DNA of 64,000 nt. It comes from Candidatus Bathyarchaeota archaeon (GTDB lineage: Archaea > Thermoproteota > Bathyarchaeia > Bathyarchaeales > Bathycorpusculaceae). The stretch lies in the NCBI GenBank assembly GCA_029881805.1, contig JAOULW010000001.1:124001-188000 (forward strand), in the 5' to 3' direction. The first letter of the stretch is position 1. Each line of letters opens with the position of its first letter. The translations under genes were made by a program, and so were the position numbers. A model generated the notes under the pieces. The model saw only the letters and a program-made list of their open reading frames with translations. It was not told the origin of the DNA and did no database searches. Below are positions 27,182 through 35,942 of this stretch, in pieces.

Positions 27182-27835
27182 CTAACCTTTTCGGGCTTGT
27201 GCTTTTCTCCTCTGCAGATTTTCAAAATGCTTCAAATATTTCTCTAACGAGTCTCTCCTCACTTCTTGCGTCACGTCGCCACGCGTAGTTTCGATAATTC
27301 TTCTCGCGATGTCACACTTTCTTCTTAGTCCTGGAACAAGCATGTAAGCCTCATCCATGGCCATAAGTTCAATGTAAATTTCATCCATTGTCTGCAAACA
27401 TCGTTCGGCTTCTTTTACACTTCCTTTGCGCAACGCATCCAAGGTCAAACGCCTATATTCGCCTATAACGTCAGCTAATCCAAGTACGTAATCAACTGAA
27501 GGCACCATAATTTCCTCGGGCGTGATAAAATTCCCTTCTTCAATCAAATGAAGAAATATACTTGCTTCCGAAAACTCTTGACGTGCAGCATTGTACAAAC
27601 CACTATAAATAATGTCCGGATATGTGGCTGCCGCCTCATTAAGCTTCGAAATGATCTCTCTGACCGTTTCGATGAGCTTTTTTGCCTCCTTTAACTTTTC
27701 TTGATGAGCCAAAAGTATCGCTTGCTTTGACAGACTTGTTGTTTTTCGCATGGTTTTTTGAAGATTTTCTCGCACTTTTTCCTTTTCTTTCAGTTCTTTT
27801 CTTATTCCTTCTAATGTAATCTTCAATGAAGGCAT
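27182..27835 (-). CDS. Translin-like protein
   Basis: A 217-aa all-helical protein matching archaeal translin homologues: a charged N-terminal helix with REKxLKxxR-type spacing (LKEKEKVRENLQKTMRKTT), then GLYNAARQEFSEASIFLHLIE, VLGLADVIGEYRRLTLDAL and a basic C-terminus. Translin octamers bind single-stranded nucleic acid; archaeal members can act as RNases. The neighbour endonuclease V starts four bases after this gene, suggesting linked expression and perhaps a shared nucleic-acid repair or RNA role. Confidence 0.9.
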   Translation of the reverse strand: MPSLKITLEGIRKELKEKEKVRENLQKTMRKTTSLSKQAILLAHQEKLKEAKKLIETVREIISKLNEAAATYPDIIYSGLYNAARQEFSEASIFLHLIEEGNFITPEEIMVPSVDYVLGLADVIGEYRRLTLDALRKGSVKEAERCLQTMDEIYIELMAMDEAYMLVPGLRRKCDIARRIIETTRGDVTQEVRRDSLEKYLKHFENLQRRKAQARKG

Positions 27836-27947
27836 AAAACCAGCACCTTTATTAGCTTAGAATATTAGGATGGATAAGTATTTTATTATATCGAGACTGC
27901 CTACTAAAAAAGTGGAGATAATAAACGGCCAATTCTTTGTCGTGTTG

Positions 27948-28145
27948 CTATGTCGCTTGCGGTGGCGGTTCTTTCCATTTCTCTACGAGCAGTTTGATGT
28001 CTCCAAGTTTGAAGCTTACTTTGACAAATACAGAGTCGACGCCTTTAAATGGAAACATGCTGTCTTCGGCGAAGTCTTTCGGTAGGTAAATCAGGAATTT
28101 GCCGTCTTTCCTTCTGAACAAACGTCCTCGTCCTTCATTAACCAT
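27948..28145 (-). CDS. Conserved small protein, possible DNA-binding swapped-hairpin type
   Basis: A 65-aa basic protein starting MVNEGRGRLFRRKDGKFLIY with LPKDFAEDSMFPF and a beta-rich rest ending in a Pro-rich tail. The short strand-loop-strand pattern with LPKD recalls AbrB/SpoVT-like DNA-binding domains, but I cannot confirm the family. It has its own promoter: GGTTTAAATAAAC on the minus strand at 28202-28214, inside an inverted repeat. The size, clear promoter and sensible composition support a real gene over the antisense frame. Confidence 0.65.
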   Translation of the reverse strand: MVNEGRGRLFRRKDGKFLIYLPKDFAEDSMFPFKGVDSVFVKVSFKLGDIKLLVEKWKEPPPQAT

Positions 28146-28197
28146 TTTTTGTTGACACTCCGATTCAAGTTTTGGTTAAAGATTAAGTTAATCTAAA

Positions 28198-28223
28198 GAG
28201 AAGTTTATTTAAACCTTCTTCTC
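28198..28223 (-). promoter_or_regulatory. TATA box framed by an inverted repeat upstream of the 65-aa gene
   Basis: GAGAAG (28198-28203) and CTTCTC (28218-28223) are inverted copies on either side of an AT-rich core that reads GGTTTAAATAAAC on the minus strand, a good archaeal TATA box. A dimer bound to the repeat would block TBP. The gene's own product is a candidate autoregulator. Confidence 0.45.
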
Positions 28224-28290
28224 AGTAAATTCACAAAAGATTCGTCTGCCTTATTTATTGCTGAAAATTTTGAATCATTTGCAAGAAATA

Positions 28291-29253
28291 TTACGCGTTA
28301 CCAAATCTTCTAGGCACCTCAAGTCTACTCAACAATACAACGCGGCTTTCTTCCGACTCATCAATGACATTATATCCAATTTCTTTCGCCAACCTCGTTG
28401 CAAATTCATATATTTCCTCATAGTTTGGCATGTTTTCAAAGCCCAAACGCAGTCTAGAAAACCCAACGTGCATGTAAGCCTTGGGTTCAACATACGTTGG
28501 GTTGGCCTTCTCAATCAGTTTAGCATAGCCTTCCACATTTTTCATGTTTGACTTATGTACTAGTGTTATGCGAATTACACTGGGGCATTTGAAGCTTGGC
28601 AAGAGCTGCAAAGTCTCGTTTAATTTTTCCCAAGCTTTCGGAATCTGGGGACGGCAGATATGTTTAAATGATTTTTCATCTGGAGCACAGACTGAAACAT
28701 AAAACTGTGTTGGCTCCTCACTTAATTTTGTTAGTTCTGAGGGGACAGTTCCGTTAGACACGAGGAATGTGGTGAGTCCTCTAATGTGGAAGGCTTGAAT
28801 TAATTCGCCTATAGAGCTGTAGAGTGTTGGTTCTCCTGTGAGACTTATAGCCGCGTGCTTGGGAGTTAAAGCTTCTTCGAGTTTTTTCTTGTCTGTTTTA
28901 GGATTGCCTTTGTATCCACTTAGGATTTTAAGTTGCTCCTTGATGCTTCCCTCGACAATTTCTTCTGGAGAGTCCCATGTTGGTAGCCGCATTTCATCCC
29001 AAGCTATTTGAAGGTCACTACTTTGGGCTCTCCAACAAAATAAGCATTGTTGTGTGCAGTAAAAAAGCGCGGGCGTCATTTGAATGCATTGATGCGTCTT
29101 TATCCCGTAAAATTTCTGTTTGTAGCACGGTCTATTATGGATTAGAGTTTCATAAAGCCATCTACACCTTTTAACAGCAGAATGCCTGCCAACAAAGTGG
29201 TACTTCTGTTTTTTCATTGCTTCGATAAGTGGCGAGGGAACCAGAGTCTCCAA
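28291..29253 (-). CDS. taw1: tRNA 4-demethylwyosine synthase (TYW1/Taw1), radical SAM
   Basis: A 320-aa radical SAM enzyme that condenses pyruvate with N1-methylguanosine-37 of tRNA-Phe to make the tricyclic imidazopurine core of wyosine. The radical-SAM motif is CTQQCLFCWRA (C-x3-C-x2-C). Family signatures include KCRWLYETLIHNRPCYKQKFYGI-type N-terminal cysteines and AISLTGEPTLYSSIGELI and VEPKAYMHVG. It is a single gene with no flavodoxin domain, as in archaea. The Trm5 that makes its substrate is encoded at 33497. Confidence 0.94.
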   Translation of the reverse strand: METLVPSPLIEAMKKQKYHFVGRHSAVKRCRWLYETLIHNRPCYKQKFYGIKTHQCIQMTPALFYCTQQCLFCWRAQSSDLQIAWDEMRLPTWDSPEEIVEGSIKEQLKILSGYKGNPKTDKKKLEEALTPKHAAISLTGEPTLYSSIGELIQAFHIRGLTTFLVSNGTVPSELTKLSEEPTQFYVSVCAPDEKSFKHICRPQIPKAWEKLNETLQLLPSFKCPSVIRITLVHKSNMKNVEGYAKLIEKANPTYVEPKAYMHVGFSRLRLGFENMPNYEEIYEFATRLAKEIGYNVIDESEESRVVLLSRLEVPRRFGNA

Positions 29254-29322
29254 AGTCTGTCACTCTCAAATTTCTACTCGTAGTTTATTAAGAAAAAGGA
29301 AAACAGTGCAATAAAAGCAGTC

Positions 29323-30513
29323 TTATTTCTTAAAACAGAATTCGATTTCTCGAAATTCAGCGCAGAGTTCAGCAACGTCCTTCTTAATGTTTTCCGGATT
29401 TTCTTCGTCGAACACAGTTCTCTTGATTAACTCAGCTATTTTCTGCATCTCTCTTTCCTTCATACCTCGTCTTGTGACTTCACATGTTCCAATTCTAATG
29501 ACGCAATCAGAAACTATGTTTGCTTTTTGAAGCTTTTCTGCGACAGCTCTTGCATGTTTATCTCCGCCAAAATCTAATATAACCTGATGTGACTTAGTGA
29601 ATCCTAAATGTTGACAAATTACAGGAAAACCGCAATCTTGCAGAGCTTTGGCTAAGACTTGTGAGTTGCGAATTACTTGTTTTGCGTAGGCTTTGCCGAA
29701 TTTCTTCATTTCAGCCAAAGCCAGAGTCAATGCCGCAATGCGATTCCAGTGAGCGTTGTCAACGAAGGCAGGGTAAATTTTCTCCTTGATAAGTTCCCCA
29801 TGTTCCTTATCTGCCAATACTATTCCTCCTTGAGGGCCAAAAAACGTCTTGTGTGTTGAACCGAATAATGCGCATGCGCCTTCGCTTAATGGAGCTTGGA
29901 ATTCTTCACCTGCAATCAGCCCCATAATATGCGACCCGTCAAAACCAACGCATGCACCATTTTCACGTGCAATTTCAGCTAACTCTTTGACTGGGTGAGG
30001 AAAAGTGATTAGACTAGCACCGAAAATCACCATCTTAGGTTTAACATGAGATATAATCTCTTTTGCTTCGTGAACCTTTATGTTCATGTCGATCTTCGAG
30101 AAAGGAAAAGGTACAGTCCTGAGGTCAAACAGTTCCGCTAATCCATCTTTCCACAGTCCCGGGTATCCGCCATCTTCGGGAGAAACACACATAATGGTGT
30201 CCCCTTTTTTTGTAAAGTTAGCTATGACGATTAGGTCTGCGATATGCCCGGAGAGGGGGCGCAAGTCTGCAGTTTCGGCTTTAAAAACTTCTCTCGCAAT
30301 TTTTTCGCCAAACTGTTCTATCTCATCGGTGAAACGTGTACCCATATAAAAGCGATCTCTGGCGGTGTAACGGTTTCCAAAATCTGACGAAAGAAGCCCT
30401 CTGACAGCTGGACTCATGACATTTTCAGAGGGAATTAGATTCAAGCATTGTTTTCCACGCCACTCTTCGTGTCTCTCAGCTAGGTCTAGAATGTCGTCGA
30501 TCAAATTCTTCAA
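29323..30513 (-). CDS. glyA: Serine hydroxymethyltransferase
   Basis: A 396-aa PLP enzyme converting serine and tetrahydropterin to glycine and the methylene form. The PLP lysine is in FGSTHKTFFGPQGG, the active-site start is LNLIPSENVMSPAVRG, and VGFDGSHIMGLI holds the cofactor-ring Asp and His. The C-terminal 60 residues diverge from bacterial GlyA, as is usual in archaea that use methanopterin-like carriers. It stands alone with a start at 30513 and an AT-rich upstream region. Confidence 0.93.
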   Translation of the reverse strand: MKNLIDDILDLAERHEEWRGKQCLNLIPSENVMSPAVRGLLSSDFGNRYTARDRFYMGTRFTDEIEQFGEKIAREVFKAETADLRPLSGHIADLIVIANFTKKGDTIMCVSPEDGGYPGLWKDGLAELFDLRTVPFPFSKIDMNIKVHEAKEIISHVKPKMVIFGASLITFPHPVKELAEIARENGACVGFDGSHIMGLIAGEEFQAPLSEGACALFGSTHKTFFGPQGGIVLADKEHGELIKEKIYPAFVDNAHWNRIAALTLALAEMKKFGKAYAKQVIRNSQVLAKALQDCGFPVICQHLGFTKSHQVILDFGGDKHARAVAEKLQKANIVSDCVIRIGTCEVTRRGMKEREMQKIAELIKRTVFDEENPENIKKDVAELCAEFREIEFCFKK

Positions 30514-30681
30514 GCCTCATAGTTCAGGCATTACTGTTCTTTAGGTATTTTAAGTTGTTTTTGACAATACCCTTCCTTTTTGGCTTTTCGGCTTGGTTTC
30601 ATTCGCATAAAAGGTAAAGTTTAAAATGTTCCCGGTATTAGAAGTGTTCACAATTTAGAAGCTAGCTAAGAGGGAAAGTAT

Positions 30682-32763
30682 TTGCCAAAATCTTCGCTTG
30701 GAAAGATCAAGCCCCTAACATTTTTGCTGATTATTGTAGTATCAACAACGTTGACACTTTCCTTCTTGCCCCAAGCAAAAGCGGAGACAACGATAATATC
30801 CCTAACTCCTTCCCCTGGATACGTTGAGGCCGTCGTTCAACTAGTTGCCAACATAAGTACGGCAAACGGAACATACCTTATACAATTTGACGAAGAAAAT
30901 GTTACCGAAGGAGTTGCGACAGAAAATAACGTGAATGCATCGTTTAACGTCCCTCACGCACCAGAGGGCGTCCATAACGTAACGATAGTTGATGTGACCG
31001 CAGCAGAAAATTACACAGTAACTTTTACAGTTTTAACCTCATATTCCTTCGAACCAATTCTCCCTGACTTGCCAACTCTACTTCAACAAGGGGCTAATGT
31101 AACAGTCTCAATAAACATGACTGGAGGGCAGTCAAATTACACTTACCCTGTTGTCGAGGTTCGGGATCCCTCGGGCACAAAATATGAAGTTTTAAAAAAC
31201 ATTACTACAACTGTCGCTGGGGACTTTTACGATAATTTCACTTATCCAAACGACTGTTCCAATGGCGCAAACACCAACTTCACTGGATATTACAGAATAA
31301 ATTTCAACGCGACAAACGTTGGCGAATTCTTCATAGGATTAACAAACTCTAGTCAATATCATAGGGGCGACGTTGTAAATGTTAAAGCCGTTGATTACTA
31401 CCCTCCTAGCGAAAACGTAACGCTTACTGTTAAATTTGAAGAGGAAATAATCGACACTGTAAACTCTAGCGCAATAGACGGCATTGTCGATATAAACTGG
31501 GCAGTACCTTTAGACGCCACTATTGGAAACTACAACATCAGCGTCGCTCCAATTCCAGAATCCAAGAAAAACGCGAGTGACATTCAAATCTTCCAAGTTC
31601 CAGGGTTTAAAGCAGACATTACAACACTTAACTTGGCCGACAGACCTGTGTCCAGTGTTTTCGTCAGAACATACGATCTATCTTCAAAGATCTATTATAA
31701 TGCCACAAGCCAAGCTAACGGGTCGGCCATCCTTTGGCTTGAGCCAGGCAATCACAGCTGCGAAGCATTTCTCAAAGATGTGAAAGTCGGCGAAATTAAC
31801 ATAACAGTTGAAAAAGAAGAACAGGTGGATTTCACGTGCCAATTGACTACCTTAAACATAAACGTGATAGATGCCCAGAATACTAGTATTCCTCAGGTTG
31901 CCATAAACGTAAGTTATAACTATACTACAAATTTGGGTGGACAAGAGAACAAAACGGGTCAAGACTATGGCGAAACTAATATTACGGGAATTTTGCAGCT
32001 GTATTCTTCGCTTCCAAATGTCACTTACATGATAAACGCTTCACGTTATGGTGAGATCTTCAATCAGGACAATAACACATTGTACAATTTGCCTGCAACA
32101 CCCTACTTCAATGCGACGATATTCTGCCCCGCAAGAACTTTGCAAGTCAATGTTACTGATGGAAAAAACCAACCTATCTCGGATGTTGCTGTGAAAGTCC
32201 ACGAGCACATGGGCGGATTGCAGTACATTGAACAGACGGGCACCGGTGGAACGACTGTTTTGAGTTGCACGTTCGGCAGATATTCTATTAGAGTTTATTT
32301 AAACGAGATACTGCTAAACGAGACCACTGTAGATTTGTTCGAAAACCAGAACCTATCCATAATTTGCAACCTTTACGGTCTAGATGTTTCAATAAGCATT
32401 GTTGACTATTTTGGGCAACCAATTTCGAACGTTAATGTAACATTGCAACGGGAAGGTCTAACAGCGCTCTCTGATCAGACGCAGTCTGACGGTAAGGCTA
32501 CATTCAATAACATTGTTGGCGGCGATCTTCAAATAGCGGTTTATCTGCTTGGTCAAACACAACCATATACTACAAATAGCTTTCTCGTGGATAGTTCAGA
32601 GATGATTCAGATCAAAATCGAGCGATACGTAATGTTAGTAGGCTTTTTTGTCGAGACAAGTCAGTTTACAACGGCAATAATAATAGTAGTAACGGTCATT
32701 TTGATACTTATGATAGAGGTTTACGGAAAGAGACGTTCTAGACCAGAAAAAAGTGAAAGCTAA
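30682..32763 (+). CDS. Large secreted, C-terminally anchored surface protein with Ig/carboxypeptidase-regulatory-like repeats
   Basis: A 693-aa protein with an N-terminal Sec signal (basic start, LTFLLIIVVSTTLTLSFL, then AKAETT), an extracellular part made of successive beta-sandwich modules, and a C-terminal helix (ATIIIVVTV-type, about residues 664-682) with a basic tail KRRSRPEKSES. The later modules repeat a pattern of a strand, QPISxVxVxV and a Gly-x-T turn (IDAQNTSIPQVAINV, TDGKNQPISDVAVKV, VDYFGQPISNVNVTL), as in CarboxypepD_reg domains. More than twenty N-glycosylation sequons are visible. Start TTG at 30682 follows AGAGGGAAAG. The C-terminus could be a stop-transfer helix or an archaeosortase signal; no known sorting motif precedes it. 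Confidence 0.8.
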   Translation: MPKSSLGKIKPLTFLLIIVVSTTLTLSFLPQAKAETTIISLTPSPGYVEAVVQLVANISTANGTYLIQFDEENVTEGVATENNVNASFNVPHAPEGVHNVTIVDVTAAENYTVTFTVLTSYSFEPILPDLPTLLQQGANVTVSINMTGGQSNYTYPVVEVRDPSGTKYEVLKNITTTVAGDFYDNFTYPNDCSNGANTNFTGYYRINFNATNVGEFFIGLTNSSQYHRGDVVNVKAVDYYPPSENVTLTVKFEEEIIDTVNSSAIDGIVDINWAVPLDATIGNYNISVAPIPESKKNASDIQIFQVPGFKADITTLNLADRPVSSVFVRTYDLSSKIYYNATSQANGSAILWLEPGNHSCEAFLKDVKVGEINITVEKEEQVDFTCQLTTLNINVIDAQNTSIPQVAINVSYNYTTNLGGQENKTGQDYGETNITGILQLYSSLPNVTYMINASRYGEIFNQDNNTLYNLPATPYFNATIFCPARTLQVNVTDGKNQPISDVAVKVHEHMGGLQYIEQTGTGGTTVLSCTFGRYSIRVYLNEILLNETTVDLFENQNLSIICNLYGLDVSISIVDYFGQPISNVNVTLQREGLTALSDQTQSDGKATFNNIVGGDLQIAVYLLGQTQPYTTNSFLVDSSEMIQIKIERYVMLVGFFVETSQFTTAIIIVVTVILILMIEVYGKRRSRPEKSES

Positions 32764-32876
32764 ACCCAGAATAAGGAGTTTAAGAGAAAAAAGTTTATAT
32801 CAACTCTTTCGAAATATGTTATTAGGCAAAAGTGACTGCAACAGTGAAGTTTTGTTAAATAAACTATCTAAAGGTT

Positions 32877-33173
32877 GTGCATGTATTGGCGCAAGTGAAA
32901 CCTTGTTCTCCAACATGTAGATTCTTCAAATGTACAGAGGATGCTGCAGTTTACCGCCAAGGCGGCGTATGGTGCAGATTGACCGAAGAAATGTGCAATG
33001 TTGCAAGCTGTGGATATGCCATTTGCATTAAAAGGCGACTGCTTCCTAGAGGAATCTGTGGAGAAACCGTGAAAAGGAAAACCATTGAAAAAGAACCTGA
33101 AGATGTAATCGGTCCTGCAGTGAAACTTCGCGGAAGAACTCTTCGCAGAATTGGTGACAAAGAAGTCTTCTGA
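32877..33173 (+). CDS. Small Cys-rich protein (unknown function)
   Basis: A protein of about 98 aa with seven cysteines in the first 60 residues, grouped as CSPTCRFFKC, WCRLTEEMCNVASCGYAIC and GICGE, which could build one or two metal sites. The last 40 residues are charged and basic. GTG starts at 32877 and 32895 and a TTG at 32886 are all possible. A good TATA-like AAAGTTTATATCAAC lies about 80 bp upstream. It precedes convergent Rpo12 and I do not recognise its family. Confidence 0.65.
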   Translation: MHVLAQVKPCSPTCRFFKCTEDAAVYRQGGVWCRLTEEMCNVASCGYAICIKRRLLPRGICGETVKRKTIEKEPEDVIGPAVKLRGRTLRRIGDKEVF

Positions 33174-33240
33174 TTACACCATTAGAGCCCTAAACGATTA
33201 GCCTTTGCGATTTGAGTAGCTTAATCCCTAAACTACCACT

Positions 33241-33408
33241 CTATTTAGCTGGAGTACGCTTAACCACTGGCGGCTTTATCTTTTTCAAAATTCTATAGCC
33301 ACAGACTATACACTTTATTTCTCCGCCTCGAAGTTCCAATTCTTCTGAAGGAACTCTCGCTCCGCATCGCACGCATTCATAAGCAATTCCAGCTGCGATT
33401 TTCTCCAT
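33241..33408 (-). CDS. rpo12: DNA-directed RNA polymerase subunit Rpo12 (RpoP)
   Basis: A 55-aa zinc-ribbon subunit of archaeal RNA polymerase, equivalent to eukaryotic Rpb12. It has YECVRCGARVPSEELELRGG and IKCIVCGYRILKKIKPP, ending VVKRTPAK, the typical tail. The ATG at 33408 is preceded by GAGGAAAG. It is convergent to the Cys-rich gene on the left and divergent from trm5 on the right. It is short enough to be lost in length-filtered gene calling. Confidence 0.95.
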   Translation of the reverse strand: MEKIAAGIAYECVRCGARVPSEELELRGGEIKCIVCGYRILKKIKPPVVKRTPAK

Positions 33409-33496
33409 GGATCTTTCCTCGTTCTACAAAGGAAAGTCCCTTGTGCTTTTAAATGTTTCCAGGCACCTGTATACTTCCTAGTTAGAGGGGAAAAAC

Positions 33497-34351
33497 TTGA
33501 AGAGGCGTTTGAGGAAAATTCTTTCTGATAATATTCCGTGCGAGGATTTACCCAATATTCATAATTCCTATGACGTTGTTGGAGACATAGCCGTTATACG
33601 TTTAACAAAGGCTTCCAGTAAGTATAACCAAGCTATTGCGGGAGCAATTCTGGAGGTTCATAAGAGCATTAAAACAGTGTTGGCTCAAACAGGTCCTGTA
33701 CACGGAGCTTTCAGACTTAGAAGATTAGAACAAGTTGCAGGCGAAAATAAAACGACGACTATTCACAAGGAATCCGGGTGCTTGTTTAATGTTGATATTG
33801 AGAAATGCTATTTTTCGCCAAGACTTTTTCATGAACGAATGCGAATTGCGAAATTGGTCAAGACTGGTGAAGTCGTTGTGAACATGTTTGCTGGAGTAGG
33901 TTGTTTTTCCATAATTATTGCCACCTGTTCACATGCTAAAAAAGTGTATTCGATTGATGTTAACCCCGCGGCAGTTCGACACATGCAAGAAAATGTGAGA
34001 ATAAACAGGGTCTATGGGAAGGTTTTTCCAATGTTTGGCGATGCAAAGGAAATTATCGAAAAAAAGCTACGGCGCGTCGCCGGCAGAGTTCTCATGCCCT
34101 TACCTGAAAAGGCACTCGAATATTTTCCTTATGCGCTCCTAGCTCTTAAAGAGGCTGGAGGGTGGATACACTATTACGATTTTGAACATGCTAGGAAAAA
34201 AGAGAATCCAATTGAGAAAGTTAAGCTGAAAGCAACCAAAAAACTTGAAAGTCTAAATGCGAAATTTGAAATTCCTCTTGGACGAGTTGTTAGAAAAACC
34301 GGACCAAATTGGCATCAAATCGCTCTTGACATCAACGTGCGTCCCACGTAG
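33497..34351 (+). CDS. trm5: tRNA (guanine-37-N1) methyltransferase, Trm5 family
   Basis: A 284-aa class I SAM methyltransferase with the Trm5 pattern: N-terminal VVGDIAVIRL, then EKCYFSPRLFHERMRIA, SAM motif VVNMFAGVGCFSI, YSIDVNPAAV, and the catalytic-loop MPLPEKALEYF, closer to the N/D-LPxxA loop of Trm5 than to the glycine loop of Taw2. It methylates G37 in tRNA, the step that feeds TYW1 (28291). TTG at 33497 has GAGGGG in front. The following gene encodes a Trm112-like protein, but Trm5 itself is not known to need Trm112. Confidence 0.88.
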   Translation: MKRRLRKILSDNIPCEDLPNIHNSYDVVGDIAVIRLTKASSKYNQAIAGAILEVHKSIKTVLAQTGPVHGAFRLRRLEQVAGENKTTTIHKESGCLFNVDIEKCYFSPRLFHERMRIAKLVKTGEVVVNMFAGVGCFSIIIATCSHAKKVYSIDVNPAAVRHMQENVRINRVYGKVFPMFGDAKEIIEKKLRRVAGRVLMPLPEKALEYFPYALLALKEAGGWIHYYDFEHARKKENPIEKVKLKATKKLESLNAKFEIPLGRVVRKTGPNWHQIALDINVRPT

Positions 34352-34451
34352 AAAGCTTGGACATCGGAAAGAATTCATGGAAAAGTGATTTGACTCCGCT
34401 AGGTAGCTTGAAGATTTTCTGAAAACGTTTTATACTTTGAGGAAAAAATAC

Positions 34452-34748
34452 ATGGCGGAGAGGATAAATATCAAGAAGAGACTTATGGATATACTCGCAT
34501 GTCCAATCGATAAATATCATCCACTTGAACTGCACATTTTTGAAGAAAAAGACGAGATAGTTGAAGGCATCATTATCTGCCCAAAATGTTTAAGATGGTA
34601 TCCGATACGCGATGAAATCCCTGAAATGCTGCCAGACGAGCTACGAAAAGAAAAGGAAGATTTGCCCTTTCTGAAAAAATGGAAAAACAAAATCCCAGAG
34701 AAAATTCTTTCGGAAGGCAAACCCTTCAACGTCAAAAGCGGCACATGA
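34452..34748 (+). CDS. Trm112-like zinc-binding activator protein
   Basis: A 98-aa protein with RLMDILACPIDKYHPLEL and a second Cys pair in IICPKCLRWYPIRDEIPEML, the Trm112/YcaR pattern. Trm112 proteins bind and activate several methyltransferases acting on tRNA, rRNA and release factors. The frame opens at a TTG (34437), but the ATG at 34452 has GAGG nine bases upstream and is preferred. It follows trm5 by about 100 bp on the same strand. Which methyltransferase it serves is not shown by the sequence. Confidence 0.88.
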   Translation: MAERINIKKRLMDILACPIDKYHPLELHIFEEKDEIVEGIIICPKCLRWYPIRDEIPEMLPDELRKEKEDLPFLKKWKNKIPEKILSEGKPFNVKSGT

Positions 34749-34832
34749 AAATCTTGACTTCACAGCCGAGTTCAAAGCGTTCATTCTTCATGTTCAATTG
34801 ATGTAAATGTAAATAGCTCTATGTCTCGGTGG

Positions 34833-35936
34833 TTAGTGAAATATTTCTGAGATTTCTTTCAACTTTATGTGAATTGGTATTTCGTATGGGCATTTTGATT
34901 CGCAATCGCCACAACTGTCGCATATTTCTGCTTTGACATTGAGGCCACTATAGAGCTTTTGAGCCCAACTTTTAAGCTTGTACATTCGGTATAAATCGTA
35001 GAATCTCAACATTGCTGGTATGTTTAGTTTTTGTGGGCATGGCAAACAAAGACCGCAGTCTCGGCAGTACTTCTCTTCGAGTTCAACAAATGGGAACGTT
35101 TTTTCTCTTGGTTCCGGTTTGCTTAGTTCTTCTTCTGCCTTTATTGCTAATTCCACTTCTTGAACGCTTTTGAACCCTGGGATGATTGTGGAAATGTCTT
35201 GTGAAATTATGAATCCTAAAGCATTGCGAACTTTTGAATGATTGTCCTCTCCAAGGAAGGCTCTTAGTTCTGGCTCTTCTGAGAAAAATGAAAGTGAGGG
35301 CTTGTACCTCCAGGTCATCATGTTTGCGACTTTGAATGCAAAGGGTTTCATAATCACAACACCCACATCTTGTTTCTTGGCAACTGGCAACAGTTCCTCT
35401 GTTGCTTGGGGTGTCATTATGTTTAGGGGAACAAGAACCGCGTCAAACTCTCCAGTCGCTATGGCCTTAACTAGAATGTTGGGTCTGTGGCTCGAAATTC
35501 CGATGAAATCTATTAATCCCTCTTTCTTTGCTTTTTTGCATGTTTGAAGAACCCCATCGGTTCCAATCGCTTTCTTGAGTGTCGTTTCGTCATCGATTCC
35601 ATGAAGCTGAAGTATGTCAATTTTGTCCGTCTTTAGTTTTTGAAGACTTTCTTTAATATGCTTTGAAGACTCTTTCTTAGTTCTAGAGCCGATCTTAGTG
35701 GCTATTACGCGACCGTCTTTTATGTTCTGTAAGGCTAAACCAAGTTTTTCCTCGCTGTCACCGTAGTTTCTTGCAGTGTCAAAGTAGTTTATTCCCAGCT
35801 CATAGGCATGCTGAACTAAGCTAGCAGCCTCTTCAGTCTTGAGGCCGGGAAGCCACATGGCGCCAAATCCGATAACACTAACGTTCAGATTTGTTCTCCC
35901 AAGCTTTCTTTTTTCCACGCAACCAACACCAACCAT
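34833..35936 (-). CDS. Aldo/keto reductase with C-terminal iron-sulfur domain
   Basis: A 367-aa protein. Residues 1-270 form the AKR barrel with GFGAMWLPG, FDTARNYGDSE (Asp and Tyr), IATKIGSR (Lys) and LQLHGID (His), the catalytic tetrad. The C-terminal 90 residues add two 4Fe-4S motifs, CRDCGLCLPCP and CDSCGDCESKCP. The first has a C-x2-C-x2-C-x2-C spacing, one residue tighter than usual before the last Cys. Such proteins may take electrons from ferredoxin in place of NADPH. It lies 6 bp from the DUF1028-TPR gene on the same strand. Confidence 0.88.
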   Translation of the reverse strand: MVGVGCVEKRKLGRTNLNVSVIGFGAMWLPGLKTEEAASLVQHAYELGINYFDTARNYGDSEEKLGLALQNIKDGRVIATKIGSRTKKESSKHIKESLQKLKTDKIDILQLHGIDDETTLKKAIGTDGVLQTCKKAKKEGLIDFIGISSHRPNILVKAIATGEFDAVLVPLNIMTPQATEELLPVAKKQDVGVVIMKPFAFKVANMMTWRYKPSLSFFSEEPELRAFLGEDNHSKVRNALGFIISQDISTIIPGFKSVQEVELAIKAEEELSKPEPREKTFPFVELEEKYCRDCGLCLPCPQKLNIPAMLRFYDLYRMYKLKSWAQKLYSGLNVKAEICDSCGDCESKCPYEIPIHIKLKEISEIFH

Positions 35937-35942
35937 CCAAGT

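Noticed and set aside
27870-28085. 71-aa plus-strand frame
   Set aside because: It is the antisense of the 65-aa gene, which has the better promoter and protein-like sequence.
30682-32763. Archaeosortase substrate call for the 693-aa surface protein
   Set aside because: The C-terminal helix and basic tail fit, but no known sorting motif precedes the helix, so a plain stop-transfer anchor is equally likely.
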